7,052 nucleotides of DNA from Candidatus Fermentibacterota bacterium. GTDB taxonomy: Bacteria > JAFGKV01. This document shows positions 1 through 6,055 of this stretch, one piece after another. The DNA is taken from positions 1-7,052 of the forward strand of contig JAFGKV010000328.1 in the NCBI GenBank assembly GCA_016928395.1, given 5' to 3'. Numbering within the stretch: position 1 is the stretch's first letter; each line of letters opens with the position of its first letter. The translations under genes and the position numbers were made by a program. The notes under the pieces are model-generated. The model saw nothing but the letters and a program-made list of their open reading frames with translations. It made no database searches and had not been told where the DNA came from.

Positions 1-1324
1 GGCGACCTACTCCCTGCTGGCCATGCCCCATGATCCGGCCACCCTCTGGGCCGGTACCGAGATCGGCCTGTTCGAGTCGACGGACAACGGGCAGAGCTGG
101 CACTATGCCGACAACGGCCTTCCCGCGGTGTCCATCTGGCAGCTCGGCATCACCGATGACCAGGTGATAGCCGCCACCCATGGCCTCGGCATTTGGACCG
201 TCACCATCCCGGAATTGCCGCCCTTGCCCGTGGTGACCCGGGTGCCACGGATCGCGGGGCTCGCGCAGGGTCCGGACGGCGTCTTGGCCATCGGCCTCGA
301 CCTCCGGTCGCCCTATGACTCGACACAGGTTCTGGTGAATGAGGCGGTGTTCACGACAATCCCCTGCAATGCCGACACTGTTTCCATGGTGATCGACTAC
401 CCTGTGACCCAGGCCATCACTCTGCAGGTCAAGGCCCTTGCACTTCGGGACGGCGAGATCTACCCGTCGGCCCCGCGGACGATTGAGGTGACACCACTGC
501 AGCAGCCCCAGGCTGGGTATGCCACGAACTTCGACGATATGCCCGCGGATTTCTCGGGCTCTGGCTTCTCCATCAGAACCTGGCCTGGTTTCACCAGTCC
601 TGCGGCGCATACGACCCATCCCCATGCCGATGGAGTGAATCTGACCTTCAGCCTGATGATACCCATCATCGTGTCGGCTGACAGCGCGTATATCCACTTC
701 GACGAGATCGCCATCGTGGAACCGGGCGATCCCGGGTCCCAGTTCGGCGATCCCAACTTCTGGGACTATGTCATCGTTGAAGGGTCCAGCGACGGCATAA
801 CCTGGCTTCCTCTGCTCGATGGGTATGATGCCCGGGCCGATGCTGCATGGCTCAACGCGTACAATGTGGGACAAGGAGGCAGTCCCTCCCTGTTCCGGGA
901 GCGTGCCATCGACATTCACCAAACTTTCTCAGCCGGGGAGACGATTCTCATCCGATTCCGGCTGTTCGCCGACGAGTACGTCACGGGGTGGGGGTGGGTT
1001 ATCGACAATCTGGAGATCCAGCAGGAACTGCCGGTAGACGAGGTGAGCGGCACCCTTCCGAAGGAGTTCATGCTGGCACAGAACCACCCCAATCCCTTTC
1101 GTCAGAGCACTACAATCGCCTTCGCGCTGCCCAACGCCGCCGATGTTACCCTCAGCGTCTACGATCTGGCGGGCCGAATGGTATCGACTCTCGTGCAGGA
1201 GCCCTTGGATGCAGGATCCTATGAGGTGACCTGGAAGACCACAGGTCTCGCCAGCGGCGCCTATCTGGCTCGGCTGAGAGCGGGAGACTTGGAGGCAACG
1301 ATTCGAATGGCGGTCGTGAAGTAG
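1..1324 (+). CDS. Secreted multidomain surface protein with BNR repeat and C-terminal sorting tail (5' partial)
   Basis: The reading frame is open from base 2, so the N-terminus lies outside the window; an internal Met at 23 is not a convincing start. Numbering from that Met, residues 7-60 end a beta-propeller, with an Asp-box (S19-T-D21-N-G23-Q-S-W26) of the sialidase/BNR or photosystem-stability-factor type. Residues about 66-157 look like an Ig/FnIII-like beta domain. Residues about 168-334 resemble a MAM/jelly-roll module, ending in a GWGWVIDNLEI motif that is common after secreted peptidases. Residues 345-433 are a sorting tail: the QNHPNPF motif (353-359), then YDLAGRMV and GAYLARL, ending in VVK. 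In type IX-secreting bacteria such tails direct export and surface attachment. The protein is probably extracellular; its catalytic or binding role is unknown because the N-terminal part is missing. The domain calls come from motif reading, and the tail is the surest. Confidence 0.85.
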   Translation, partial: ATYSLLAMPHDPATLWAGTEIGLFESTDNGQSWHYADNGLPAVSIWQLGITDDQVIAATHGLGIWTVTIPELPPLPVVTRVPRIAGLAQGPDGVLAIGLDLRSPYDSTQVLVNEAVFTTIPCNADTVSMVIDYPVTQAITLQVKALALRDGEIYPSAPRTIEVTPLQQPQAGYATNFDDMPADFSGSGFSIRTWPGFTSPAAHTTHPHADGVNLTFSLMIPIIVSADSAYIHFDEIAIVEPGDPGSQFGDPNFWDYVIVEGSSDGITWLPLLDGYDARADAAWLNAYNVGQGGSPSLFRERAIDIHQTFSAGETILIRFRLFADEYVTGWGWVIDNLEIQQELPVDEVSGTLPKEFMLAQNHPNPFRQSTTIAFALPNAADVTLSVYDLAGRMVSTLVQEPLDAGSYEVTWKTTGLASGAYLARLRAGDLEATIRMAVVK

Positions 1325-1379
1325 TCACGGCGACCAGCGACTTCTGCGGCCGGGCTGAACCCTCCGCTCTCCGCCCAGG

Positions 1380-1422
1380 CTCCCGGCCACAGGCCTCTGA
1401 CAGGGTTGCCTGTGGCCGGGAG
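1380..1422 (+). terminator. Perfect 15-bp stem-loop after surface-protein gene, probable terminator
   Basis: CTCCCGGCCACAGGC (1380-1394) is exactly complementary to GCCTGTGGCCGGGAG (1408-1422), with a 13-nt loop. The stem begins 55 nt after the stop codon of the upstream gene. No T-tract follows, so it is not a textbook intrinsic terminator. It may be a U-less terminator, an RNA 3'-end stabiliser, or a palindromic repeat. The structure itself is certain; the terminator role is inferred from position. Confidence 0.6.
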
Positions 1423-1444
1423 GATGCATAGATAGAATGCATCC
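1422..1444. repeat. 8-bp inverted repeat abutting the terminator-like stem
   Basis: GGATGCAT (1422-1429) and ATGCATCC (1437-1444) form a perfect 8-bp dyad around a 7-nt spacer. It shares its first base with the end of the 15-bp stem, so the two structures are directly tandem. It could be a second hairpin of the same 3' end or a protein-binding dyad for the downstream gene, whose ATG is 87 nt further on. Confidence 0.5.
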
Positions 1445-1531
1445 CCATTGTGGCAAGCCCATGGTTCAGGTGGGCATATTCGACGATAGCGATGCCAGGC
1501 GGCCATCCAACACCCAAGAGGGACCAAGGTC

Positions 1532-2716
1532 ATGACCGAGCGGCGAGGAATCGAACGTGCAGGCAAGGCAGGCGGGTGGGCGGCCGCCATCGCGATGATG
1601 GTGCTGCTGGCGGAAGTTGTCTGGATGGTGCTTCCCTTCGTGGGGTTCATCTCGCTCCATGTGACCATGGATCCCTTCTTCCGGTTCCGGCGCCGGTGGT
1701 TCCAGCCATTCTTCATGCGCTCCTATCACCCCGCCGGTGCGCCTTTGGTGCTTATCGGCATGGGGCTCTTCCTCTCGGGCGCCATGCAGATCTACGGCCG
1801 GAAGCTCAAGGGAGGAGGTGCAGTCACCGGCGGGCTGTACCGCTGGGTGAGGCATCCACAGTACGCCTCATTGGCGGTGGTCGGCCTCGGTCTCCTGCTT
1901 CTGTGGCCACGATACTATCTACTTCTCGCCTTTGTCACCATGTGCTTCCTGTACGTCGCGTTGGCCCGAGCGGAGGAACGGCAGATGCTCAAGGAAGCCG
2001 GCGATGGGTATCGTTCTTACCTGTCGCGCACTTCCATGTTCTTTCCCGGCGACAGGCACATCCTGCGCATTGGGCCGCCCGGCCCGGCATCCTGGATTGG
2101 AGCGCTCCGCGGCGTGGGGTGGTGGGCTTTGGCCATGATCCTTGCCTTTGCCGCGGCGCTGGGGGTGAGCGCCCTCACCATCCTCCACCGGCCTCTTCCG
2201 TTGGTACATGCGCGAGGCATTGTCGGGCTAGACCGTCGGGTCTTCTACCCTGGATCCGTGACACGGGGCGAGAACCTGGTGGAGTTTTTTGGGAGAGATG
2301 CACTGGAACGCCGGTCCAGGAGAGAACTGCAGACAGAGGAGCGACTTGTCACATGTCTCAACGTGCTGGGTGAGGACCCAAGAGTTCGGCAACTGCTCGG
2401 CGCCGTGCAGGCCCCGGCCACAGTGATGGCGATCCCCTTGGAGCCTGACCGGCCGATGTTCGAGGAGGAAGAGCGCTGCCAGGAGGGGGCGGACAGAGTG
2501 CTTCGCATTTACCTCGTGGCAGCCGCTGCGAAAAGAAACCGTGACCTGGCGACCCATCGGGCGTTCGACGGCTATCTGCGGGACAAGGAAGTGAAGCTCG
2601 TCATCTCGTCTTTGGTTGATGTCGATGCGGCCAGGATTCGCCAAGTCATCCAAGTTCGGCCCTCCCGGGCGTTCTACACTACCTGGGACCGTCTCCTCGA
2701 CAAGCAGACGTTCTGA
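1532..2716 (+). CDS. Membrane-bound isoprenylcysteine/phospholipid methyltransferase-like protein with unknown C-terminal domain
   Basis: This 394-residue protein starts at an ATG with a good ribosome binding site (AAGAGGGA, 8-nt spacing). Hydrophobic segments are visible at about 16-42, 68-88, 110-126, 127-144 and 194-217. The region 99-172 carries the ICMT/PEMT signature: GLYRWVRHPQY (101-111), a glutamate pair after the membrane hairpin (E148-E149), then G157-xx-Y160-xx-Y163 and a terminal FFP. In this family the RHPxY and paired-Glu elements form the S-adenosylmethionine site next to the membrane, and substrates are lipids, isoprenylated groups or small hydrophobic molecules; the substrate here is not evident. 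Residues about 222-394, after the last membrane segment, are soluble and charged, and I do not recognise them. Usual bacterial relatives are about 150-250 residues long, so the protein is extended. It lies alone between an upstream same-strand gene and a convergent operon. The methyltransferase fold is likely; the specific reaction is not assigned. Confidence 0.8.
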   Translation: MTERRGIERAGKAGGWAAAIAMMVLLAEVVWMVLPFVGFISLHVTMDPFFRFRRRWFQPFFMRSYHPAGAPLVLIGMGLFLSGAMQIYGRKLKGGGAVTGGLYRWVRHPQYASLAVVGLGLLLLWPRYYLLLAFVTMCFLYVALARAEERQMLKEAGDGYRSYLSRTSMFFPGDRHILRIGPPGPASWIGALRGVGWWALAMILAFAAALGVSALTILHRPLPLVHARGIVGLDRRVFYPGSVTRGENLVEFFGRDALERRSRRELQTEERLVTCLNVLGEDPRVRQLLGAVQAPATVMAIPLEPDRPMFEEEERCQEGADRVLRIYLVAAAAKRNRDLATHRAFDGYLRDKEVKLVISSLVDVDAARIRQVIQVRPSRAFYTTWDRLLDKQTF

Positions 2717-2799
2717 TCGAGTGACCGCGAGAGTAGTCACGCCTTCGTGGCGCGGCTGTGGTCAGCAGGCCGTTCTGAAACCCTCGGGGTGCCCGGCCC
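2717..2799. other. Convergent intergenic region
   Basis: This 83-bp gap lies between the 3' ends of the methyltransferase-like gene (+) and the DUF2177 gene (-). It holds only weak dyads: GTGAC/GTCAC at 2721-2725 and 2736-2740, CGCC/GGCG at 2740-2743 and 2749-2752, and ACCC/GGGT at 2780-2790. Read on the minus strand, the last is followed by TTT, which could be a weak terminator for the operon. None is strong enough to call separately. Confidence 0.4.
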
Positions 2800-3207
2800 C
2801 TATCCCAGCCGCACGGCGATCCAGTAGCCTATCGCCGAGACCGTACCCGCCAGTATCGTGCCCCAGATCATGTCCACGACCGTGACGATGAGCGGCCAGT
2901 CACGTAGTGTGGCCAGATTGGTCAGATCATACGTGCCATAGGCCACCAGGCCCAGGAGGGCGCCGGCACGCACTGCCCTGGCCATGGATCCCTTCTCCAC
3001 GGCGGGCGCCACTGCCAGAACCACGATGCCGGCGATGAACAAGAGGTAGAAACCGAAGGCTGCGGCCCAGTTGACCCCCTCGGCCATGAGATGGCCTATG
3101 TGGCGCCCGTAGAATCTCGGAGCGACCACCCCCAGCCAGGCCGCATCCACGGCGAGAAACACGGGGATCGTTAGGAGATAGAGCACAACGACTCGGGAAA
3201 ACGCCAT
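2800..3207 (-). CDS. DUF2177 family four-helix membrane protein
   Basis: The 135-residue product is almost entirely hydrophobic, with four membrane segments at about 4-25, 45-66, 79-98 and 106-130. Family-typical motifs are visible: DAAWLG (21-26) in helix 1, YGTYDLTNLATLRDWP (90-105) at the end of helix 3, and D112-xx-WG in helix 4. These match DUF2177, a family of small inner-membrane proteins of unknown function. The start was placed at the ATG at 3207 because AAAGG lies 7 nt upstream and the first helix begins there. The same frame stays open far upstream inside rmuC, but that extension is a shadow. The gene begins 13 nt after the rmuC stop and is the last of the three-gene operon. Family membership is fairly sure; function is unknown. 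Confidence 0.85.
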   Translation of the reverse strand: MAFSRVVVLYLLTIPVFLAVDAAWLGVVAPRFYGRHIGHLMAEGVNWAAAFGFYLLFIAGIVVLAVAPAVEKGSMARAVRAGALLGLVAYGTYDLTNLATLRDWPLIVTVVDMIWGTILAGTVSAIGYWIAVRLG

Positions 3208-3220
3208 GATGTGGCCTTTC

Positions 3221-4798
3221 TCAGTCGTGCTCCGAAGGGAACAAGGATGGCGAAGGGTCCGGGGCGACCCTTGCGGGAGGTGGATGCTCCGGAGGGGGCG
3301 GTCCAGGCTCGCCGGAGAGCTGACGACGCGCTCGATCAACCGGTTCCAGTGCGTCAATCTCCTTGGCGACCCCGGCGCCCAGTTCCTTGAAGCGACGCGC
3401 CGAGACCAGAACCCTGGTCTCCAGCGACCCCACGGCGCTGTTGTAGGCATCCAGCGCGGTGTCGAGCCCCCGGCCAACCCTGGCGAGATGCTCGACGAGC
3501 ACAGCCACACGGTCGTGCAACTCGCGGCCCAAGAGGCTGATCTCCTGCGCGTTCTCCGCAAGCCGCTCTTGCTGCCAACCGTAGGCAACGGCCCGCAGAA
3601 GCGCGATGAGGGTGGTCGGTGATGCAGGGATCACTCGTTCGGTGACACCCTGTTCGATCAAAGTCGGATCGCGCTCCAGGGCCGCGCTGAAAAAAGTCTC
3701 GCCGGGAAGAAAGAGCACAACGAACTCCGGCGTGGGCTGGAACTGATCCCAGTAGCTCTTGGCGCTGAGCTTCCTGATATGGCTCTTGATCTGCTGGGCA
3801 TGAGCTTCGAGAGCGGCGATGCGCGCGTCCTCGTCTTCGGCTTCCACGGCGCGCAAGTAGGCGTCCAACGGAGCCTTGGCATCCACCACGATATTCTTGC
3901 CGCCAGGGAGCTTGACGATCAGGTCGGGCCTGAGGCGACCGTCCTCGGTGGAAACCGATACCTGTTCCTCGAAATCGCAATAGGCCACCATTCCTGCCAT
4001 CTCCACGACCTTGCGGAGCTGGATCTCACCCCATCGTCCGCGCACCGTCGGCGTCTTGAGTGCCTGCACGAGCTTGCCAGTCTCGGACTTGAGTCGCTCT
4101 TGGGTAGTGACCATCGATCGAACCTGTTCGGACAGCCCCGCGTACGCGTGTACGCGGGATCGTTCAAGGCCTTGCAGGGTGGTGTCGACCTTGCTCAACG
4201 ACTCAATCACGGGCCTGACCATATCGTCGATGGCTTTCTGTCGCTTCTCCAAGTCGCCCCGGGCGCTTTCCTGGAACCGCTCGAGATGGGTGCGCGCCAG
4301 CTCCAGGAACGACTGGTTGTTCGTGCGCAAGGCTTCGGCGGAAAGGGCCTTGAAGGCGTCGGTAAGCTTGGCCTGGGCATCTGTCAGCAGGGCAAGCTTC
4401 TCCGCCGCCGCCTTACGTTCCTCCTCCCGCCGGGCATGGAGATCTGCATTGCGCTGTTGGAGGTCTTCATTCTCCTGCTGAAGCACAGCCTGCGCTGCCT
4501 CCAACTCGGGGACGCGGCCCGCCCGGGCTTCCGCGGCCGACCGTCGGGCGGTTTCCTCATGAAGCCGCGAGAGCGTCTCCTTGGCCGCGGCTTCGGCGGA
4601 GGCGACTTCGGCCGCCTTCTCCCCCAGGCGTCCTTCCGCGGACGTCAGACGCTCCTGCAGCAGGACGTGCTCACGCTCGGAGGCGTGGACCTTCCGCTCC
4701 GCCGCAGCGATGCCGCGGCGAAGAAACAACCATATGAGCAGAGCGCCCAGCGCCACGCCCGCCAGAAGCCACAGGAGCACATGTGTCGTCATCGTCAT
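3221..4798 (-). CDS. rmuC: DNA recombination protein RmuC
   Basis: The 525-residue protein has the full RmuC layout. A single membrane anchor spans residues 6-27, followed by a long Ala/Glu/Arg-rich coiled coil (about 30-245). The conserved catalytic-fold core is at about 250-420: RGRWGE (253-258), [25 protein letters not shown] (290-314), [20 protein letters not shown] (348-367) and the [16 protein letters not shown] block (393-408). E258, D292, D306 and K308 fit a PD-(D/E)xK nuclease arrangement. A further helical region precedes a proline-rich tail (about 498-525). In E. coli, RmuC limits recombination-driven inversions at short inverted repeats; biochemical activity is inferred from the fold. 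The ATG at 4798 overlaps the stop of the OsmC gene as ATGA, implying translational coupling; a second ATG two codons in (4792) is possible. Confidence 0.95.
   Translation of the reverse strand: MTMTTHVLLWLLAGVALGALLIWLFLRRGIAAAERKVHASEREHVLLQERLTSAEGRLGEKAAEVASAEAAAKETLSRLHEETARRSAAEARAGRVPELEAAQAVLQQENEDLQQRNADLHARREEERKAAAEKLALLTDAQAKLTDAFKALSAEALRTNNQSFLELARTHLERFQESARGDLEKRQKAIDDMVRPVIESLSKVDTTLQGLERSRVHAYAGLSEQVRSMVTTQERLKSETGKLVQALKTPTVRGRWGEIQLRKVVEMAGMVAYCDFEEQVSVSTEDGRLRPDLIVKLPGGKNIVVDAKAPLDAYLRAVEAEDEDARIAALEAHAQQIKSHIRKLSAKSYWDQFQPTPEFVVLFLPGETFFSAALERDPTLIEQGVTERVIPASPTTLIALLRAVAYGWQQERLAENAQEISLLGRELHDRVAVLVEHLARVGRGLDTALDAYNSAVGSLETRVLVSARRFKELGAGVAKEIDALEPVDRARRQLSGEPGPPPPEHPPPARVAPDPSPSLFPSEHD
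4137..4158. repeat. 9-bp perfect hairpin inside rmuC
   Basis: CCCGCGTAC (4137-4145) and GTACGCGGG (4150-4158) form a perfect stem with a 4-nt loop inside the rmuC coiled-coil region (residues near RVHAYAGL, 215-222). It could slow translation, but it could also be chance in GC-rich coding DNA. Confidence 0.5.
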
Positions 4799-5226
4799 GC
4801 CGTTGGTGATCGGGAAGCCTTGTCTACCGAATCGCCGATAGCGACGATGGTCTCGAACTCCGGGGGCTCATGAAGGTGACGTTTCACGGTGCAGTGATCG
4901 ATCGACCTGATTAGCGCGGGGACGTACTTCTGGGGGAAGCATTCAGGCACAACAACATGGAAGATGATCTTCTTGAGCATCCTCCGGCTTGGGTCTCTCT
5001 CGGTGGAAAGAGTCATGCGCAATGCATCGGTCGGGATACCCCGGTTCTGTAGGAAGGAGAGGGCGTAGATCCCGGCGCATGTGCCCAGCGACGCGAGAAA
5101 CAGGTCAAAGGGCTCTGGAGCGCTTCCCTCTCCGCCACCGTCAACCGCCTGATCCGTGGCGACGGTGAATCCGTTGAACTCGGCGTTCACCCGGGAGTTC
5201 CCGGGAAAGGTAATGGTCAAGTCCAT
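4795..5226 (-). CDS. OsmC family protein
   Basis: The 143-residue product has the OsmC/Ohr-like pattern. An N-terminal beta region is followed by the central helix [22 protein letters not shown] (39-60) with Cys50, then a beta strand ([11 protein letters not shown], 85-95), and a second cysteine at Cys112 in an [10 protein letters not shown] motif (109-118). The two cysteines are the redox pair used by this family to reduce organic hydroperoxides; the cellular substrate here is not known. The start at 5226 was chosen because GGAAGGA lies about 6 nt upstream and the fold begins there; a longer in-frame extension to 5451 has no family resemblance. It heads the operon and its stop overlaps the rmuC start (ATGA). 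Assignment to OsmC rather than strictly Ohr is the cautious choice. Confidence 0.9.
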   Translation of the reverse strand: MDLTITFPGNSRVNAEFNGFTVATDQAVDGGGEGSAPEPFDLFLASLGTCAGIYALSFLQNRGIPTDALRMTLSTERDPSRRMLKKIIFHVVVPECFPQKYVPALIRSIDHCTVKRHLHEPPEFETIVAIGDSVDKASRSPTA

Positions 5227-5273
5227 GGGTGATCCTTCCACGCAAGGGTGAGGAGGTGGGATATCCTGCGGGC

Positions 5274-5302
5274 AAGATAGGGGCGAGGGCATGGAGAGCC
5301 AA
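5274..5302 (-). promoter_or_regulatory. Candidate sigma70-type promoter for the OsmC-RmuC-DUF2177 operon
   Basis: On the minus strand, TTGGCT (5302-5297) and TATCTT (5279-5274) are separated by 17 nt, each matching 4 of 6 consensus bases. The -10 box ends 47 nt before the OsmC start codon. Position and spacing are good, but the match is modest, and the organism's sigma-factor preferences are unknown. Confidence 0.4.
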
Positions 5303-5435
5303 CGGGGGATACGATGCCGGCTCGTGGAGTTCACGACTCCCGCCAGTGCGTGATGGCGGAACGGACGGCTGGAGGAGCGAACCCGGCCAGGCCCTCCGCG
5401 CCCCACCAAAGGCTTGCGCCGACCGCACGCATCGT

Positions 5436-5468
5436 GGCGCGGCGGGCACATTGCGCACCCGCCGCGCC
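5436..5468 (-). terminator. GC-rich 11-bp stem, possible terminator of the DNRLRE-like gene
   Basis: GGCGCGGCGGG (5436-5446) and CCCGCCGCGCC (5458-5468) form a perfect 11-bp stem with an 11-nt loop. On the minus strand it begins about 21 nt after the stop codon of the DNRLRE-like gene. No T-tract follows, as at 1380-1422. The terminator role is inferred from position and stem strength. Confidence 0.5.
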
Positions 5469-5485
5469 GCGTGCTATCTTGCCTG

Positions 5486-5509
5486 TGCCTCAGCGATCGG
5501 TCTGAGGCA
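5486..5509. repeat. 8-bp inverted repeat over the stop codon
   Basis: TGCCTCAG (5486-5493) and CTGAGGCA (5502-5509) are perfectly complementary across an 8-nt loop that contains the palindrome CGATCG. The stop codon of the DNRLRE-like gene (TGA at 5492-5490) lies inside one arm. It is one base away from the 14-bp repeat at 5511-5588. Confidence 0.5.
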
Positions 5510-6035
5510 GGAGGTAGCGGATCTCAAGAGTTGGTTTCAACGTTTCGGCGTTGAAGTGTGGAACAACATCCTGTAGATCCGCTACCTCTTCTATCATCGC
5601 GACGAACCCGTGGTTCGGGATCGTGCCTTTTGCCCAGGCATCCACGATGGGCGTCACGTGCAGTCGGCTCGCGCGCTTCGCACCCGTCACCAGCACGCGG
5701 GCCGTGGTGAACCGTGCGTCCCAGTCGAGGCTCGAGATATCATCCGACGCCTCCCAATCGCCCTTCAGCGCAGCCACGACCACGGGCACGAACTGCGCAT
5801 CCCAGGGAACGCCCGAGTCATCATGCAGCCGAAGCCCCGCATACTGGATCAGGGCACCCTCCGGAATCCCCTCCAGATCGAACCTGAGGAGCAGCCTGGC
5901 ATCCATGGCGCCGTCGGCCTCACCCGTCATGCCCGCCGCCGCGCTGGGCTGCAGCACCAGCGTCTCCGCAGCAGCCGTCGTGACCATGCCCGCGGCCCAT
6001 GCAACGACCACAAGAAGAACTATCGCGTGTCTCAT
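5490..6035 (-). CDS. Small secreted protein with DNRLRE/CBM96-like domain
   Basis: The product is about 181 residues. An N-terminal hydrophobic stretch followed by AAAE gives a clear signal peptide, with a likely cut near residue 24, so export is predicted. The mature part has the DNRLRE/CBM96 beta-sandwich pattern: a start built around RLLLRFDL, then LHVTPIVDAWAKGTIPNHGFVAMIE in the later half and a closing LEIRY strand. Such domains occur in extracellular and cell-wall proteins, sometimes binding carbohydrate; no catalytic residues are evident. Two ATGs in a row (6038 and 6035) are possible starts; the second is preferred because GGAGG is 6 nt upstream of it and only 3 nt from the first. 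It lies 12 nt after the beta-helix gene and is probably in its operon. It has no sorting tail. Confidence 0.7.
   Translation of the reverse strand: MRHAIVLLVVVAWAAGMVTTAAAETLVLQPSAAAGMTGEADGAMDARLLLRFDLEGIPEGALIQYAGLRLHDDSGVPWDAQFVPVVVAALKGDWEASDDISSLDWDARFTTARVLVTGAKRASRLHVTPIVDAWAKGTIPNHGFVAMIEEVADLQDVVPHFNAETLKPTLEIRYLLPQTDR
5511..5588. repeat. 14-bp perfect inverted repeat with nested 7-bp hairpin, inside the DNRLRE-like gene
   Basis: GAGGTAGCGGATCT (5511-5524) and AGATCCGCTACCTC (5575-5588) are exact reverse complements, 50 nt apart, inside the coding sequence for the last 34 residues. A second perfect pair, TTCAACG (5536-5542) and CGTTGAA (5549-5555), lies within the loop, and GTTG (5530-5533) pairs with CAAC (5564-5567). 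Together they give one long, nearly continuous hairpin. The arms encode E-V-A-D-L and E-I-R-Y-L in the protein. Confidence 0.75.
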
Positions 6036-6043
6036 CATGCACC

Positions 6044-6055
6044 TCCGTTAACGGA
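6044..6055. promoter_or_regulatory. 12-bp palindrome over a stop codon and the next ribosome binding site
   Basis: TCCGTTAACGGA at 6044-6055 is a perfect palindrome. On the minus strand it covers the TAA stop of the beta-helix gene (6050-6048) and the first three bases of the GGAGG Shine-Dalgarno of the following gene. A hairpin with a TTAA loop could mask that site until a ribosome finishing the upstream gene opens it. The regulatory role is inferred. Confidence 0.4.

Larger units (their letters stand above)
1325..1531. other. Intergenic spacer with two hairpins
   Basis: This 207-bp gap separates two genes on the same strand. Its main content is a pair of abutting inverted repeats (listed separately). 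The last 15 bases hold the ribosome binding site of the downstream gene: AAGAGGGA at 1516-1523, eight bases before the ATG at 1532. I could not find a convincing -35/-10 pair for that gene. No small ORF with a good ribosome binding site is visible. Confidence 0.6.
5227..5489. other. Intergenic region between beta-helix/DNRLRE operon and OsmC operon
   Basis: The 263-bp gap lies downstream of the DNRLRE-like gene and upstream of the OsmC gene, both on the minus strand. It contains a candidate promoter for the OsmC operon and a GC-rich 11-bp stem (both listed). A small dyad GGAGT/ACTCC occurs at 5326-5330 and 5336-5340. A 10-bp inverted pair, GGCAAGATAG (5271-5280) and CTATCTTGCC (5474-5483), spans the region. 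I see no credible gene. Confidence 0.6.

Noticed and set aside
1450-2373. 307-residue open frame in another phase of the plus strand
   Set aside because: It overlaps the methyltransferase-like gene, whose frame has clear membrane segments and motifs; this one is Arg/Pro/Ala-rich with no domain pattern.
2228-2740. 170-residue open frame on the minus strand
   Set aside because: It is antisense to the C-terminal half of the methyltransferase-like gene and has no recognisable features.
3208-3588. Upstream extension of the DUF2177 frame into rmuC
   Set aside because: It overlaps the real rmuC reading frame; the ATG at 3207 has its own ribosome binding site and begins the first membrane helix.
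3779-4873. 364-residue open frame on the plus strand antisense to rmuC
   Set aside because: It lies wholly opposite strongly recognised rmuC and the end of the OsmC gene, has no family resemblance, and is the usual antisense shadow in GC-rich DNA.
5227-5451. N-terminal extension of the OsmC-like protein to an upstream Met
   Set aside because: The extension has no OsmC similarity, and the ATG at 5226 has a good Shine-Dalgarno directly ahead of it.
5452-5480. Possible plus-strand promoter near 5475-5480 (TATCTT)
   Set aside because: No good -35 box lies at the right spacing, and no plus-strand gene lies downstream.
5314-5505. Small plus-strand open frame with GGGGG five bases before its ATG
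   Set aside because: The possible ribosome binding site made it worth a look, but the product is Ala/Arg/Pro-rich, has no motif, and runs into the antisense of the neighbouring gene's 3' end.
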